Below, one piece after another: positions 53,472 to 61,340 of a stretch of DNA of 64,000 bases (the first letter of the stretch is position 1; the number at the start of each line of letters is the position of its first letter). Below the pieces are notes generated by a model. The model saw only the letters and a program-made list of their open reading frames with translations, had not been told where the DNA came from and ran no database searches. The translations under genes were made by a program, and so were the position numbers. Origin of the DNA: Neglectibacter timonensis (GTDB lineage Bacteria > Bacillota > Clostridia > Oscillospirales > Acutalibacteraceae); contig NZ_LT160639.1 in the NCBI RefSeq assembly GCF_900048895.1, positions 315,001-379,000 on the forward strand. Reading direction: 5' to 3'.

Positions 53472-53491
53472 CGCTTTCGGAGGTGTTTTTC

Positions 53492-54460
53492 ATGAAAGAC
53501 CGGGTACTGCTGCCGGAAAACGGCTTTTATAAAGCAAACCTGCACAGCCACACTACGGTATCCGACGGAGCTCTGACGCCGGAGGAGGCTAAAAAGGCGT
53601 ATCAGGCGGAAGGGTATTCCATTGTGGCCTTTACAGACCACCATAAATACGCGTGGCATCGGGAACTCTGCGACGACAGCTTTCTCGCCCTGGCAGGATA
53701 TGAGGTAGATCTGAACGATTTTATGAAATCCCGGGATGGCTGGCCCAGGCTGAAGACTTACCACATCAACCTGTTTGACACCGATCCAGCAGAGCACGCA
53801 CAGGAAAAGGCGCAAAGCCCCCTTCCTCCCCGCAGGTACGGCGATATTCACGCTCTCAACGGCTATCTGGAGCAGATGAATCAATTGGGATTTCTGGTCA
53901 GCTACAATCACCCCTACTGGTCCTTGCAGGATTATGACGATTATAAGGGGCTGCGCAGCCTGTTTGCCATGGAAATTTATAACCACGGCTGTGAACACGA
54001 CGGCCTTTACGGCTTTGCTCCCCAGGCCTACGATGAGATGCTGCGCACGGGACAGCGGCTGTTCTGCCTGGCTACAGACGACAATCACAACAGGATGCCC
54101 TTCGGCGACCCGCTCTGCGATTCCTTCGGCGGCTTTGTGATGCTCCATGCTTCCAAGCTCGACTATCCCAGTGTGATCAGCGCCCTGGCGGCCGGAGATT
54201 TTTACTGGTCCATGGGGCCGGAGCTTCGGGGAGTTTCCCTGGAAAACGGAATTCTCCGGGTAAAAACTTCTCCTGTGGAAAAGATTTTTGTGATGCAGGA
54301 AGGCAGGGGCTGCTACAAGCGGCTGGCTCCCAAAGAGGAGAGCCTTACAGAGGCGGAGTTCGCGCTCTCCGGAAAAGAGGGCTGGTTCCGGATTGAGGTC
54401 CGCGACAGCCATGGCCTTTATGCCGGTACCAACGCCTATTTCCTGGACGATTTGAATTGA
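53492..54460 (+). CDS. PHP-domain phosphoesterase
   Basis: 322-residue protein with the PHP metal motifs in order: NLHSHTTVSDGAL (about 17-29), FTDHHKYAWH, SYNHPYWSL and ATDDNHNRM. PHP enzymes hydrolyse phosphoesters using a trinuclear metal centre; the substrate here is unknown. ATG at 53492 lies seven bases after GGAGG. It is 20 bases behind the GH125 gene, so a role in the same glycan pathway is inferred. Confidence 0.88.
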   Translation: MKDRVLLPENGFYKANLHSHTTVSDGALTPEEAKKAYQAEGYSIVAFTDHHKYAWHRELCDDSFLALAGYEVDLNDFMKSRDGWPRLKTYHINLFDTDPAEHAQEKAQSPLPPRRYGDIHALNGYLEQMNQLGFLVSYNHPYWSLQDYDDYKGLRSLFAMEIYNHGCEHDGLYGFAPQAYDEMLRTGQRLFCLATDDNHNRMPFGDPLCDSFGGFVMLHASKLDYPSVISALAAGDFYWSMGPELRGVSLENGILRVKTSPVEKIFVMQEGRGCYKRLAPKEESLTEAEFALSGKEGWFRIEVRDSHGLYAGTNAYFLDDLN

Positions 54461-54484
54461 TTATCAGAATTTGAAATGCGCCGT

Positions 54485-54506
54485 AAAACGGAGAAACTCC
54501 CGTTTT
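54485..54506 (+). terminator. Possible terminator after the PHP gene
   Basis: AAAACGGAG (54485-54493) pairs with CTCCCGTTTT (54497-54506) with one bulge; no long T run. Likely end of the chromosomal GH125-PHP unit. Confidence 0.4.
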
Positions 54507-54571
54507 GGAGCGTTCACTTAGGGATTATTGAAAACAATGATAATTTTTGAGTGACGTCCTCAAGCGGTGCC

Positions 54572-54620
54572 AACAGAAAGACCACACAACAGGCTACAGA
54601 GTCTGTTGTGTGGTCTTTTT
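54572..54620 (-). terminator. Terminator R1 after the DUF6809 gene
   Basis: A 16-bp stem (54577-54592 with 54603-54618) with T runs on both strands. Its sequence is homologous to the terminator at 54974-55022 (about 38 of 48 aligned bases by eye). Confidence 0.9.
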
Positions 54621-54625
54621 CTGCT

Positions 54626-54907
54626 TTAGGCATCCTCACCGCTGTCCATCAGCGTGGCGAGCATAAGCCTACCGCCGAGCCGAAAAGCATAGGAGAATAT
54701 CTCCAGTTCGATCAAGCCGTACATTTCATTGACGCAGTCATCGTATTTTTCAAGCGTCTCCTGTTGTTCCGCTGTCATAGAGTCATGTAGACGATCCCGG
54801 TTACGTCCCATCAGTTTGATCAGTTCTTTAATTGCCCGGTTGCTTTCCTTACTCTGTTCCTGGGGATTTATATTCCCGTACCAGAACTCTTCCAGTATGT
54901 TGCCCAT
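54626..54907 (-). CDS. DUF6809-like small protein, 93 residues
   Basis: Small, all-helical, acidic protein (MGNILEEFWYGNINPQEQSK ... FSYAFRLGGRLMLATLMDSG). The motif set matches the small proteins annotated DUF6809 that are common in Firmicutes mobile elements, as far as I recall; function unknown. The start follows a near-perfect AAGGAGGTG. Bracketed by two homologous terminators, so it forms its own cassette at the left end of the mobile region. Confidence 0.78.
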   Translation of the reverse strand: MGNILEEFWYGNINPQEQSKESNRAIKELIKLMGRNRDRLHDSMTAEQQETLEKYDDCVNEMYGLIELEIFSYAFRLGGRLMLATLMDSGEDA

Positions 54908-54973
54908 ATCGCACCTCCTTGCAGCGAGACACTATGCCATAGACGGTGCGATTAGTCCAGATAACAAACTGTG

Positions 54974-55022
54974 AACAGAAAGACCGCACAACAAGTTGCG
55001 AAATCTGATGTGTGGTCAATTT
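54974..55022 (-). terminator. Terminator R2 of the defence operon
   Basis: GACCGCACAACA (54982-54993) pairs, with wobbles, with TGATGTGTGGTC (55006-55017). Lies just beyond the AlbA_2 gene stop; paralogue of R1. Confidence 0.75.
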
Positions 55023-55030
55023 TTACTTAA

Positions 55031-56173
55031 TTATTTAGTATCGTGTGTATTCCGCCACTCTTTGAGGAGTGCATTAAGAGCAACACCTGTTTTCAGACGC
55101 TCCTTATAAACCTCTGTTTTCCTGTCTGAGCCGGTACTGATGTGGTCGAATCGTGTAATCTCGCTGATTTTGTCGCTCAGTAAGTTCTGGTGCCCTTCGA
55201 TATACACCTCAAAGGCCAGTCTTTCCTCGTCCGAGCGATAGAATAGCACAACATCTTGGAGGTGCATAAAAGCATAACGATGATCACTGTTTTGAGGATC
55301 ATATAAGAACCTTAAGATTCTATATCGCTTGCTACCACCGACATAATATTTATAAGTGTATTTGTGGTGCAGACCATATTCGTCATGACATACATACCCC
55401 CAAGTGGGCGTAGGAATCTGCAATCTACCGCCATCAAGAACGACAATCTGATACGAGTCGAGGATTGTAGTCTGGTACTTGATGTTTAATTCATCATAGG
55501 AAGTATTGGAATTCGGCATGGCATAGGCATAGAACTCTGCGTCCAAATCATCGTCATTAGGATGTATTTCTATCGTGTATTCTGGGCGATAAACATTGTA
55601 ATACCTATTATCGGAAGTAGTCCATTCTGCTTTGTTATGTAGCCGATCATAGATATATTCTAATGGGGGTTTGGTAAGACCCAGTCTTTTTCGCCACAAA
55701 TTCTCTATATCCGTCACATCAGCATTTCCGTTATCCGGTGTGTTCTTGTCGCCCGTCCGAGTATAAATACACCATGGACGCATCTGCCCATACTGTTTCT
55801 TTAAATAAATGGGTGTGTTTTCAACATTGAAGATAGTCAGCACATCCAATTCAACACCATCAAAAACGATGGTCTTTACTTCCACAGTAGGATACACATC
55901 CCCTGCAAAAATGAGATTTGATATAGAATCGATAATATCTGCCTGTTTCTTTCTCGGTTTTTGCATACCTTTGATTTCCAGGTTGTCGGCTACACCAAAA
56001 ATCAAATAACAGTTTTCATCGTGTACAGTGTTGGCAAAGCAAACGATGTCCTTAATCAAATCTGCAATATTCTCATGCCACTCTTGCTTGAAATCCCAGC
56101 AGTCACCTTCTTTGCCTTGTTCAAGGAAAAAGCGAATAAGGCTATCCATTGAGTAGTATTGAAATTTGGACAC
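55031..56173 (-). CDS. AlbA_2/Schlafen-like domain protein of the defence operon
   Basis: 380 residues. The N-terminal 160 residues resemble the AlbA_2 (Schlafen-like) nucleic-acid-binding fold: EGDCWDFKQEWHENIADLIK then FANTVHDENCYLIFGVADNL, and VYPTVEVKTIVFDGVELDVL. The remainder (about 165-380) is not recognised; it is rich in Tyr and aromatic beta-strand patterns and has no ATPase motif. GTG start after AAGG. It is the last gene of the leftward R-M/Shedu operon, 24 bases behind the DUF4263 gene. AlbA_2 proteins recur in phage-defence loci, but a specific role here is inferred. Confidence 0.75.
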   Translation of the reverse strand: MSKFQYYSMDSLIRFFLEQGKEGDCWDFKQEWHENIADLIKDIVCFANTVHDENCYLIFGVADNLEIKGMQKPRKKQADIIDSISNLIFAGDVYPTVEVKTIVFDGVELDVLTIFNVENTPIYLKKQYGQMRPWCIYTRTGDKNTPDNGNADVTDIENLWRKRLGLTKPPLEYIYDRLHNKAEWTTSDNRYYNVYRPEYTIEIHPNDDDLDAEFYAYAMPNSNTSYDELNIKYQTTILDSYQIVVLDGGRLQIPTPTWGYVCHDEYGLHHKYTYKYYVGGSKRYRILRFLYDPQNSDHRYAFMHLQDVVLFYRSDEERLAFEVYIEGHQNLLSDKISEITRFDHISTGSDRKTEVYKERLKTGVALNALLKEWRNTHDTK

Positions 56174-56197
56174 TATCAGTACCTTCTTTGTTCATTA

Positions 56198-57196
56198 TTA
56201 AAACGGAAGGGAATCATAATCCTCCTCGTCATCATCTGGATCAGAAAGACCGAGCAGCTGTTTTGCTCGCAGTAACAACTGGTCATATGTAATGATGTGA
56301 AGTTGATGATATGCCGAATTCAAAATACGGAGAGCACGCATCTTATCTTCGCCCCAATCGTCAGAGCGTCCATACACCAACATACATTGTGGCTTTACAG
56401 TCTTTGTTCCGTCCACACGTTCCATAAATTCTACGGAATTGGATTGAAGTTCAATTCTGTAGAGGTAATTTAAGCACTGGGAAATTGCCGCAGTTAGCTG
56501 AGCAGTGGGATAATAATTTCCATGGGAATCTGGCCCTGCCCAAAATTGCAAATCAGGCCGTTTAATTTCTACAACATCAAGAAATCCGTCTATTGAACGC
56601 ATTAGGTAGTCAGCAATGTCGTTGGTATCAATATCTCTCTCCGGCAAAATGTTGAGGTAATCTGAACCAAGTACCCATTTGTTTTGAGAGAACCAATTCT
56701 GCCAAAACGATTCCGTCCTCTCTACATCAATTGCATGTTCAAATTCTTGGACTGCATTATTCCGTTCTGCAGCAGTGATCGCTACGGTAAGGTTTTGCGT
56801 CAAAATACCGGATTCGATCAACTTAGATACAACCTCATCATCAGAGATGCCTAAATCACGCACCTTGGTAAATAGCTTGGCTGCATCCTCATCTGCCTCT
56901 ATGAACTCAGTCATACCGATATTCAGTGGGGTATAGTACTCTTGAATATATTCAATTAGTTTATCGATTTCTTCAGGCTTAAGAGTAATGGCTTTATCTT
57001 CCTTGGTTATCCATTGATTCCCAACTTTCTTCTGTCGAGCAATTTTAAGTGATACAATTTGCTCGCCGCTGGATTTATGGCAATTTCTAAAAAATACTGC
57101 TTTGCAAGCACTTCTGGGGCCAGATCCTAAAATGCAGGGTTCAACATACTCTTGGCCATCGGCTGTTTTACTTACATTTTTCCACTCTTTTGCCAT
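56198..57196 (-). CDS. Shedu-like DUF4263 nuclease
   Basis: 332 residues. The C-terminal half is a PD-(D/E)XK-type DUF4263 domain: WFSQNKWVLGSDY leads to the catalytic core with D207, E210 and K212 in DGFLDVVEIKRPD, followed by the helix glutamine in AISQCLNYLYRIE. This is the nuclease domain of the single-gene Shedu (SduA) anti-phage system. The N-terminal 150 residues are not recognised and may be a sensor. ATG at 57196 lies six bases after GAGAGG. Sits 21 bases behind the HNH endonuclease gene within the R-M operon, which is not the usual stand-alone Shedu setting. Confidence 0.82.
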   Translation of the reverse strand: MAKEWKNVSKTADGQEYVEPCILGSGPRSACKAVFFRNCHKSSGEQIVSLKIARQKKVGNQWITKEDKAITLKPEEIDKLIEYIQEYYTPLNIGMTEFIEADEDAAKLFTKVRDLGISDDEVVSKLIESGILTQNLTVAITAAERNNAVQEFEHAIDVERTESFWQNWFSQNKWVLGSDYLNILPERDIDTNDIADYLMRSIDGFLDVVEIKRPDLQFWAGPDSHGNYYPTAQLTAAISQCLNYLYRIELQSNSVEFMERVDGTKTVKPQCMLVYGRSDDWGEDKMRALRILNSAYHQLHIITYDQLLLRAKQLLGLSDPDDDEEDYDSLPF

Positions 57197-57217
57197 AAAA
57201 AACCTCTCAATACTGAG

Positions 57218-58429
57218 TTAGAAATTGAACTCTATTCCAGTCAGAACAGCACCGAAATCGTATTGCGGTAACGCTCCGAAATAATCTGTTTCCAAACCGA
57301 CATCCAAAACATACATAAAATCCGCAAAATCATAAATCACAGGCTCACCGTGATTATCCATGAGATTCTTCCGTATGCTATCGGTTTTAGCGATGAGGCA
57401 AGTGTACTGATAATCCTTGTCGATTGCAGATGTGTTTCCGTTAGGATGCGCCTTTTGCAGATGCTGACCACTCGTCAATGCAATCAAATTCTCCAGGTAC
57501 TCTGCAATCTCCTGATACCGATGTTTCGGGAAAATATGATGCATATGCGTAGCCTTTTCTCCAACAGAAAACCGGTCCAGAATTTCGGATTTTCCATCAT
57601 TGTATTTGTCATTGAACTGCCGCAAATACTTTATTGCTCTGGATACACGGTACTGGTACTCATCGTCAGTCTGGGCAACGGGAACAAAGTCTCCTCGTGC
57701 CACATTTTTATCCTTGCCCGCCGCATCATCACGCCAATTGGTCTGATTATAAATGATCTTATCATATGTAATCATGGATGGAGATATTTTCCCCTTGGCG
57801 GTGCCTTTCTTGTGGTATTTACAGGCCAGAGGATTGAGAACCTTGGTGAAAATTCTGCTTGCCTCCACAGCGGTGTTGATGGGGGTGTACTTAATGCAGA
57901 AAGCTGCAAAGGTATCCTTGAGGCTCTGAAGAGCATCATTTGTCTGCTCGTCGAAGAATGTCTCAAAACTGTCCCACAGCCCACTATCTTTCAGTGTTTT
58001 CTCGATGTAGAGGCACAAAAAGTCAAAAGCATTTCTCTCCCGAAGTGCGATATACTGCAGGATGTCCATATTGGCAACGCTAAATTGAATGGTATTGCGA
58101 ACAACGCCGTCCTCACGCAATACGCCTGCGGCAGCCAGCATTTTCATTGGTTGCCGGAAGAACTTGTTATATTCATCCAGAGTAGTTCGGCGCAGTGGGT
58201 CGGGTTTGCAAAAAATATTTTGAACGTTCGTAATGGCATATTCCGACTTCCAAATATTTGGAGACTGAAACGGCTGACTGCCGCCGCTCTGAATATAGTC
58301 CATAATACAGTCAGCAACGAAGCATACGGCATCAAAAGCACATTTCTGGTCAATCCAACGGCCATTGCCTGAAATACGGACATCATAATTTCGTTCTTCT
58401 AAAAACCTCGATACAAGATTATTATTCAT
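57218..58429 (-). CDS. HNH-family type II restriction endonuclease (putative)
   Basis: 403 residues. The only clear domain is a C-terminal HNH nuclease: His pair at 297-298 (MHHIFPKHRY), Asn at 314 (LENLIALTSG) and His at 323 (GQHLQ). The N-terminal 280 residues, probably DNA recognition, match nothing I know. The start codon overlaps the methyltransferase stop by eight bases, the coupling expected for a cognate R-M pair. Recognition sequence unknown; the fused m5C/m6A methylase suggests an asymmetric site, as in the Alw26I/Eco31I/Esp3I group, but homology to those nucleases was not shown. Confidence 0.78.
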   Translation of the reverse strand: MNNNLVSRFLEERNYDVRISGNGRWIDQKCAFDAVCFVADCIMDYIQSGGSQPFQSPNIWKSEYAITNVQNIFCKPDPLRRTTLDEYNKFFRQPMKMLAAAGVLREDGVVRNTIQFSVANMDILQYIALRERNAFDFLCLYIEKTLKDSGLWDSFETFFDEQTNDALQSLKDTFAAFCIKYTPINTAVEASRIFTKVLNPLACKYHKKGTAKGKISPSMITYDKIIYNQTNWRDDAAGKDKNVARGDFVPVAQTDDEYQYRVSRAIKYLRQFNDKYNDGKSEILDRFSVGEKATHMHHIFPKHRYQEIAEYLENLIALTSGQHLQKAHPNGNTSAIDKDYQYTCLIAKTDSIRKNLMDNHGEPVIYDFADFMYVLDVGLETDYFGALPQYDFGAVLTGIEFNF

Positions 58430-60923
58430 CTCTTAGCACCCCGTAATAATACACGCTATTATTGTCGACATTAATTGACTGAGTAGACAGATTCCGCGCA
58501 ATCCCATAAAACCGTCTGTACTCCTCGGACGAAAAGAACGCCTTTTGCTTCGCTGTTAATCGGAGATCTTCCTTTGGAATGAGTACAGCTACAGAGCCAT
58601 CAGGAATCGTATTTGGCAAATTGTCAATGACCCGCGGATTATAGGTCATGTTCGGAGTTAGGTACACCCGTTCATTGTTTACAAACTGAGATGCCGACAC
58701 AGTTTCAGCAATCTGCATCGGAAGATATACATCGTAATCCGGTATATGTGTTATGCCCAATCCATCGTCATCAATATTTCTGGCTTTAATGACCCACAGG
58801 CAATTGCCATTCGATTTTGCAACGGTATTTGCTTTGGTGATCTGCCTATCTCGGAATACAGTAAATACATCAAATCGGAGTTTTTTTGCGACCTCATCAA
58901 ATTGTTCATCGCGATAAATCACGAAGGAGGGGTACGCCGGATCGGTAAGATACTCCTGACTACGGGTATGCTGCATATTGTACTTCATACTATAAACAGT
59001 CGTGTCCTTTGGCTTTTGCCGAGGATAGATAATCATACACATGGTTTCAATAGAAACCCCGGTAAAGCCATACCGCCCAAAATCAATAATGCTATCAATC
59101 TTTACTGTCCGCAAATAATCTCTTGTTTGGGTGTATTCTTCGGATGCAAGGATATTCTTGTTCAAGACCAAAGAAACACAGTCGCTACAACGAATACACT
59201 TTTCCAAGAACATTGCTGCTAAGTTGTTCGTTTTCTGATTGACATTTGCTTTCAATGCCTCTGCAATAGCAGGAGTTTTCTTCTTCAGCTTGGAGAAAGG
59301 CGGGTTTCCAACAGCCAGGTCATATCTATGCTCTGGTTGCCAGGTGATAAAGTCATGACAGATTTGATTGATAGTGAAATTGGCAGGTACGCCGATTCGG
59401 TTCAGCAGGAGAGAAAATGCTTCCAGGCTTGCTGGGTCAATATCGACCACATCAAGGATTACATGGGGAACATTTTCATACTGCTTGAACAGAAATGGAA
59501 TAAAACTTCCTGCTCCAACAGAAGGCTCCAGGATACGAATTTCTTCCTTATTGAACACAGGAAGTCGTCCCATAATTTCATTTACGATAAACTTATTCGT
59601 ATAAAATGCCGCATTCTTTTCCCTGTGTGCATTGCAGAGTTCTGTGATCCTCATCAGAGAAGCAATGTCCAAATTGAGCGGATTGTCCCTCAAAAATACA
59701 ATCAGATTGTCTCTTTCTGCAAGGTTGTTGTCTGCAATGATGCGGTTAATCTCGGCTGCATCGCTCCGTTTCGTTTGCATTGCCGCTTTAATACGGCCAG
59801 CAATTTGGCGCATAATCTCTGTAGGAACAGCCTCACCGAGGCATTGACGGATATTTACTTCATGCTCTTTATATACTTTCCGTTTCTCAACATCACTCAT
59901 TGCATTGAGTTCATCAATTGAATAGTCGACCCACCTAAAAGAATGCGGTATGGTCATCATATCCATAAGTTCCCTGATGCTGAACACACGATCCTGCTCT
60001 GGGTGGACGGTATTCTGTGCTGCAAGCTGATCGTTACGAGTATGAACACATTGAACGAATCTGTCCCAAGGTTGCCGCGTGTACTTGTCTCTATTTTTGC
60101 GAGCGTTTTCGACCCGCTTACCATCAACTATACGATGTGGCCGTTTTGCAGGATCGGCATTATCAAACGCAGATTCACTCTCTTTCAAATCATGAATCCA
60201 GGGGCGCATAGCAGGATCGTATGTTCTGAACGCATGATAAAAGTCACTTTGGCTAATTTCGCCCCACTCCAGTCGGGGGTAATCAAAAATAACCTCTCTC
60301 AATGTTTTTTCAGGCCTAAAGCTGGGATATAAATCAAACGGTGTGATATTGTTTCTATATTTTTTACTGACACCAATCATCAGAGTTCTCGTTCTGGAAG
60401 AATTAGAACCATAATTCATAAAGTTAAGAATTCTTCCGGAAATGATATATTCGGCACCCAATGCACTTCTGATGTACTCACCAATAGGCATGACCTGCTC
60501 ATCTGGGGTGATGCACAATGTTTTTTGGAATGCCATTACATTTTCAAAAACAAAGAAACGGGGTTTAATCCGGTTAATAATCTCTACAGATTCAACTACC
60601 AAGCTATTTCTGTTGATCTCCCGATCATTCTTTTTATGATTGATGACACTAATGCCCTGGCACGGAGGGGTTGCAATAACCACATCAATGCCATCATTGC
60701 CCATCTTTTCCCACTTGTCGATTTCATCATATATCTTCTGCTTAATTGCTGACTGCGTAATATCGCCAGGAATGTAGCCGGAGTTCAGTTTGCATTTTTT
60801 ATTTACACGTTGCACATCCATGCGTCTCGATAAAAGTTCATTGGTTGCAACACATTCAAATCCTTCCATGTGGAATCCATAGCAACCAACACCTGCCGAA
60901 CTGAACAGGGAAATGTATGTCAT
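58422..60923 (-). CDS. Fused DNA cytosine-C5 / adenine-N6 methyltransferase
   Basis: 833 residues with two complete methyltransferase domains. The N-terminal m5C domain (about 1-386) has motif I FSSAGVGCYGF, motif IV TPPCQGIS with the catalytic Cys at 88, motif VI FENV, motif VIII SRTRT and motif X AVPTEIMRQIAG. The C-terminal gamma-type m6A domain (about 430-700) has motif I EPSVGAGSF (466-474) and motif IV GNPPFS (about 539-544), then a presumed recognition region. Such fusions methylate C on one strand and A on the other of an asymmetric site. ATG at 60923 follows AAAGGA; an upstream in-frame Met would overlap the regulator gene. Base composition is AT-richer than the chromosome to the left. 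Confidence 0.92.
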   Translation of the reverse strand: MTYISLFSSAGVGCYGFHMEGFECVATNELLSRRMDVQRVNKKCKLNSGYIPGDITQSAIKQKIYDEIDKWEKMGNDGIDVVIATPPCQGISVINHKKNDREINRNSLVVESVEIINRIKPRFFVFENVMAFQKTLCITPDEQVMPIGEYIRSALGAEYIISGRILNFMNYGSNSSRTRTLMIGVSKKYRNNITPFDLYPSFRPEKTLREVIFDYPRLEWGEISQSDFYHAFRTYDPAMRPWIHDLKESESAFDNADPAKRPHRIVDGKRVENARKNRDKYTRQPWDRFVQCVHTRNDQLAAQNTVHPEQDRVFSIRELMDMMTIPHSFRWVDYSIDELNAMSDVEKRKVYKEHEVNIRQCLGEAVPTEIMRQIAGRIKAAMQTKRSDAAEINRIIADNNLAERDNLIVFLRDNPLNLDIASLMRITELCNAHREKNAAFYTNKFIVNEIMGRLPVFNKEEIRILEPSVGAGSFIPFLFKQYENVPHVILDVVDIDPASLEAFSLLLNRIGVPANFTINQICHDFITWQPEHRYDLAVGNPPFSKLKKKTPAIAEALKANVNQKTNNLAAMFLEKCIRCSDCVSLVLNKNILASEEYTQTRDYLRTVKIDSIIDFGRYGFTGVSIETMCMIIYPRQKPKDTTVYSMKYNMQHTRSQEYLTDPAYPSFVIYRDEQFDEVAKKLRFDVFTVFRDRQITKANTVAKSNGNCLWVIKARNIDDDGLGITHIPDYDVYLPMQIAETVSASQFVNNERVYLTPNMTYNPRVIDNLPNTIPDGSVAVLIPKEDLRLTAKQKAFFSSEEYRRFYGIARNLSTQSINVDNNSVYYYGVLRDE

Positions 60924-60945
60924 GGTCTTATCCTTTAACAATGCG

Positions 60946-61170
60946 TTACACCTCCCCCTTGTCATCGTTCATGCATTTGTGTTCCATAATATCCCCAAAG
61001 TCACAGTCAAGGACATCACATATTCTACCAAGGATAGCTAAGTTGACCGCTTCATCCCGGCGCATTTTGGTCATAGTATTAGGGGCAATTCCAGCTTCTT
61101 TCCGCAATTCGGACTGACTCATTTTTTTATCAATCAGAAGTTTCCATAAACGATTATATGAAACAGACAT
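60946..61170 (-). CDS. XRE-family regulator, likely controller of the R-M operon
   Basis: 74 residues: a compact Cro/C1 HTH (MSVSYNRLWKLLIDKKMSQS, then ELRKEAGIAPNTMTKMRRDE, ending DFGDIMEHKCMNDD). ATG at 61170 follows CAGGAGG; the longer frame covers the promoter and is not used. Lies 22 bases before the methyltransferase start. Controller (C) proteins of R-M systems have this size, fold and position and delay endonuclease synthesis after entry into a new cell; here that role is inferred. Confidence 0.85.
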   Translation of the reverse strand: MSVSYNRLWKLLIDKKMSQSELRKEAGIAPNTMTKMRRDEAVNLAILGRICDVLDCDFGDIMEHKCMNDDKGEV

Positions 61171-61201
61171 ACTATGCCTCCTGTAAAAGTCGTATATCAA
61201 T

Positions 61202-61255
61202 ATTATAGCGACAAAATGTGAATTTTTCAAGATGCAATCGCAAATATATGCGATT
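61202..61255 (-). promoter_or_regulatory. Promoter and palindromic operator of the defence operon
   Basis: Leftward -35 TTGAAA (61225-61230), 17-bp spacer, -10 TATAAT (61202-61207). AATCGCA (61236-61242) and TGCGATT (61249-61255) form a palindrome beginning six bases upstream of the -35, a position suited to activation by a C-type protein. Confidence 0.75.
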
Positions 61256-61281
61256 TCCAAACAGATTTCATATGCTATTTG

Positions 61282-61336
61282 TCCCTGTGTCAGAAATGAC
61301 ATGGGGATTTTTTGTTTTACCTGGCAAAAAATCCCC
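61282..61336. promoter_or_regulatory. Two mutually exclusive hairpins at the defence-operon boundary
   Basis: TCCCTGTGTCA (61282-61292) pairs with TGACATGGGGA (61297-61307), followed by a run of six T, a rightward terminator. The same GGGGA also begins a 12-bp perfect inverted repeat, GGGGATTTTTTG (61303-61314) with CAAAAAATCCCC (61325-61336). No rightward gene lies close upstream to need a terminator. Confidence 0.6.
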
Positions 61337-61340
61337 GCCG

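Noticed and set aside
53444-54412. Leftward open frame of 322 codons
   Set aside because: Antisense to the PHP gene, whose metal-binding motifs are intact.
54572-55022. attL/attR pair of the mobile element
   Set aside because: The two repeats bracket only one 93-residue gene, differ at about a fifth of positions and form terminators, so they cannot be the element ends.
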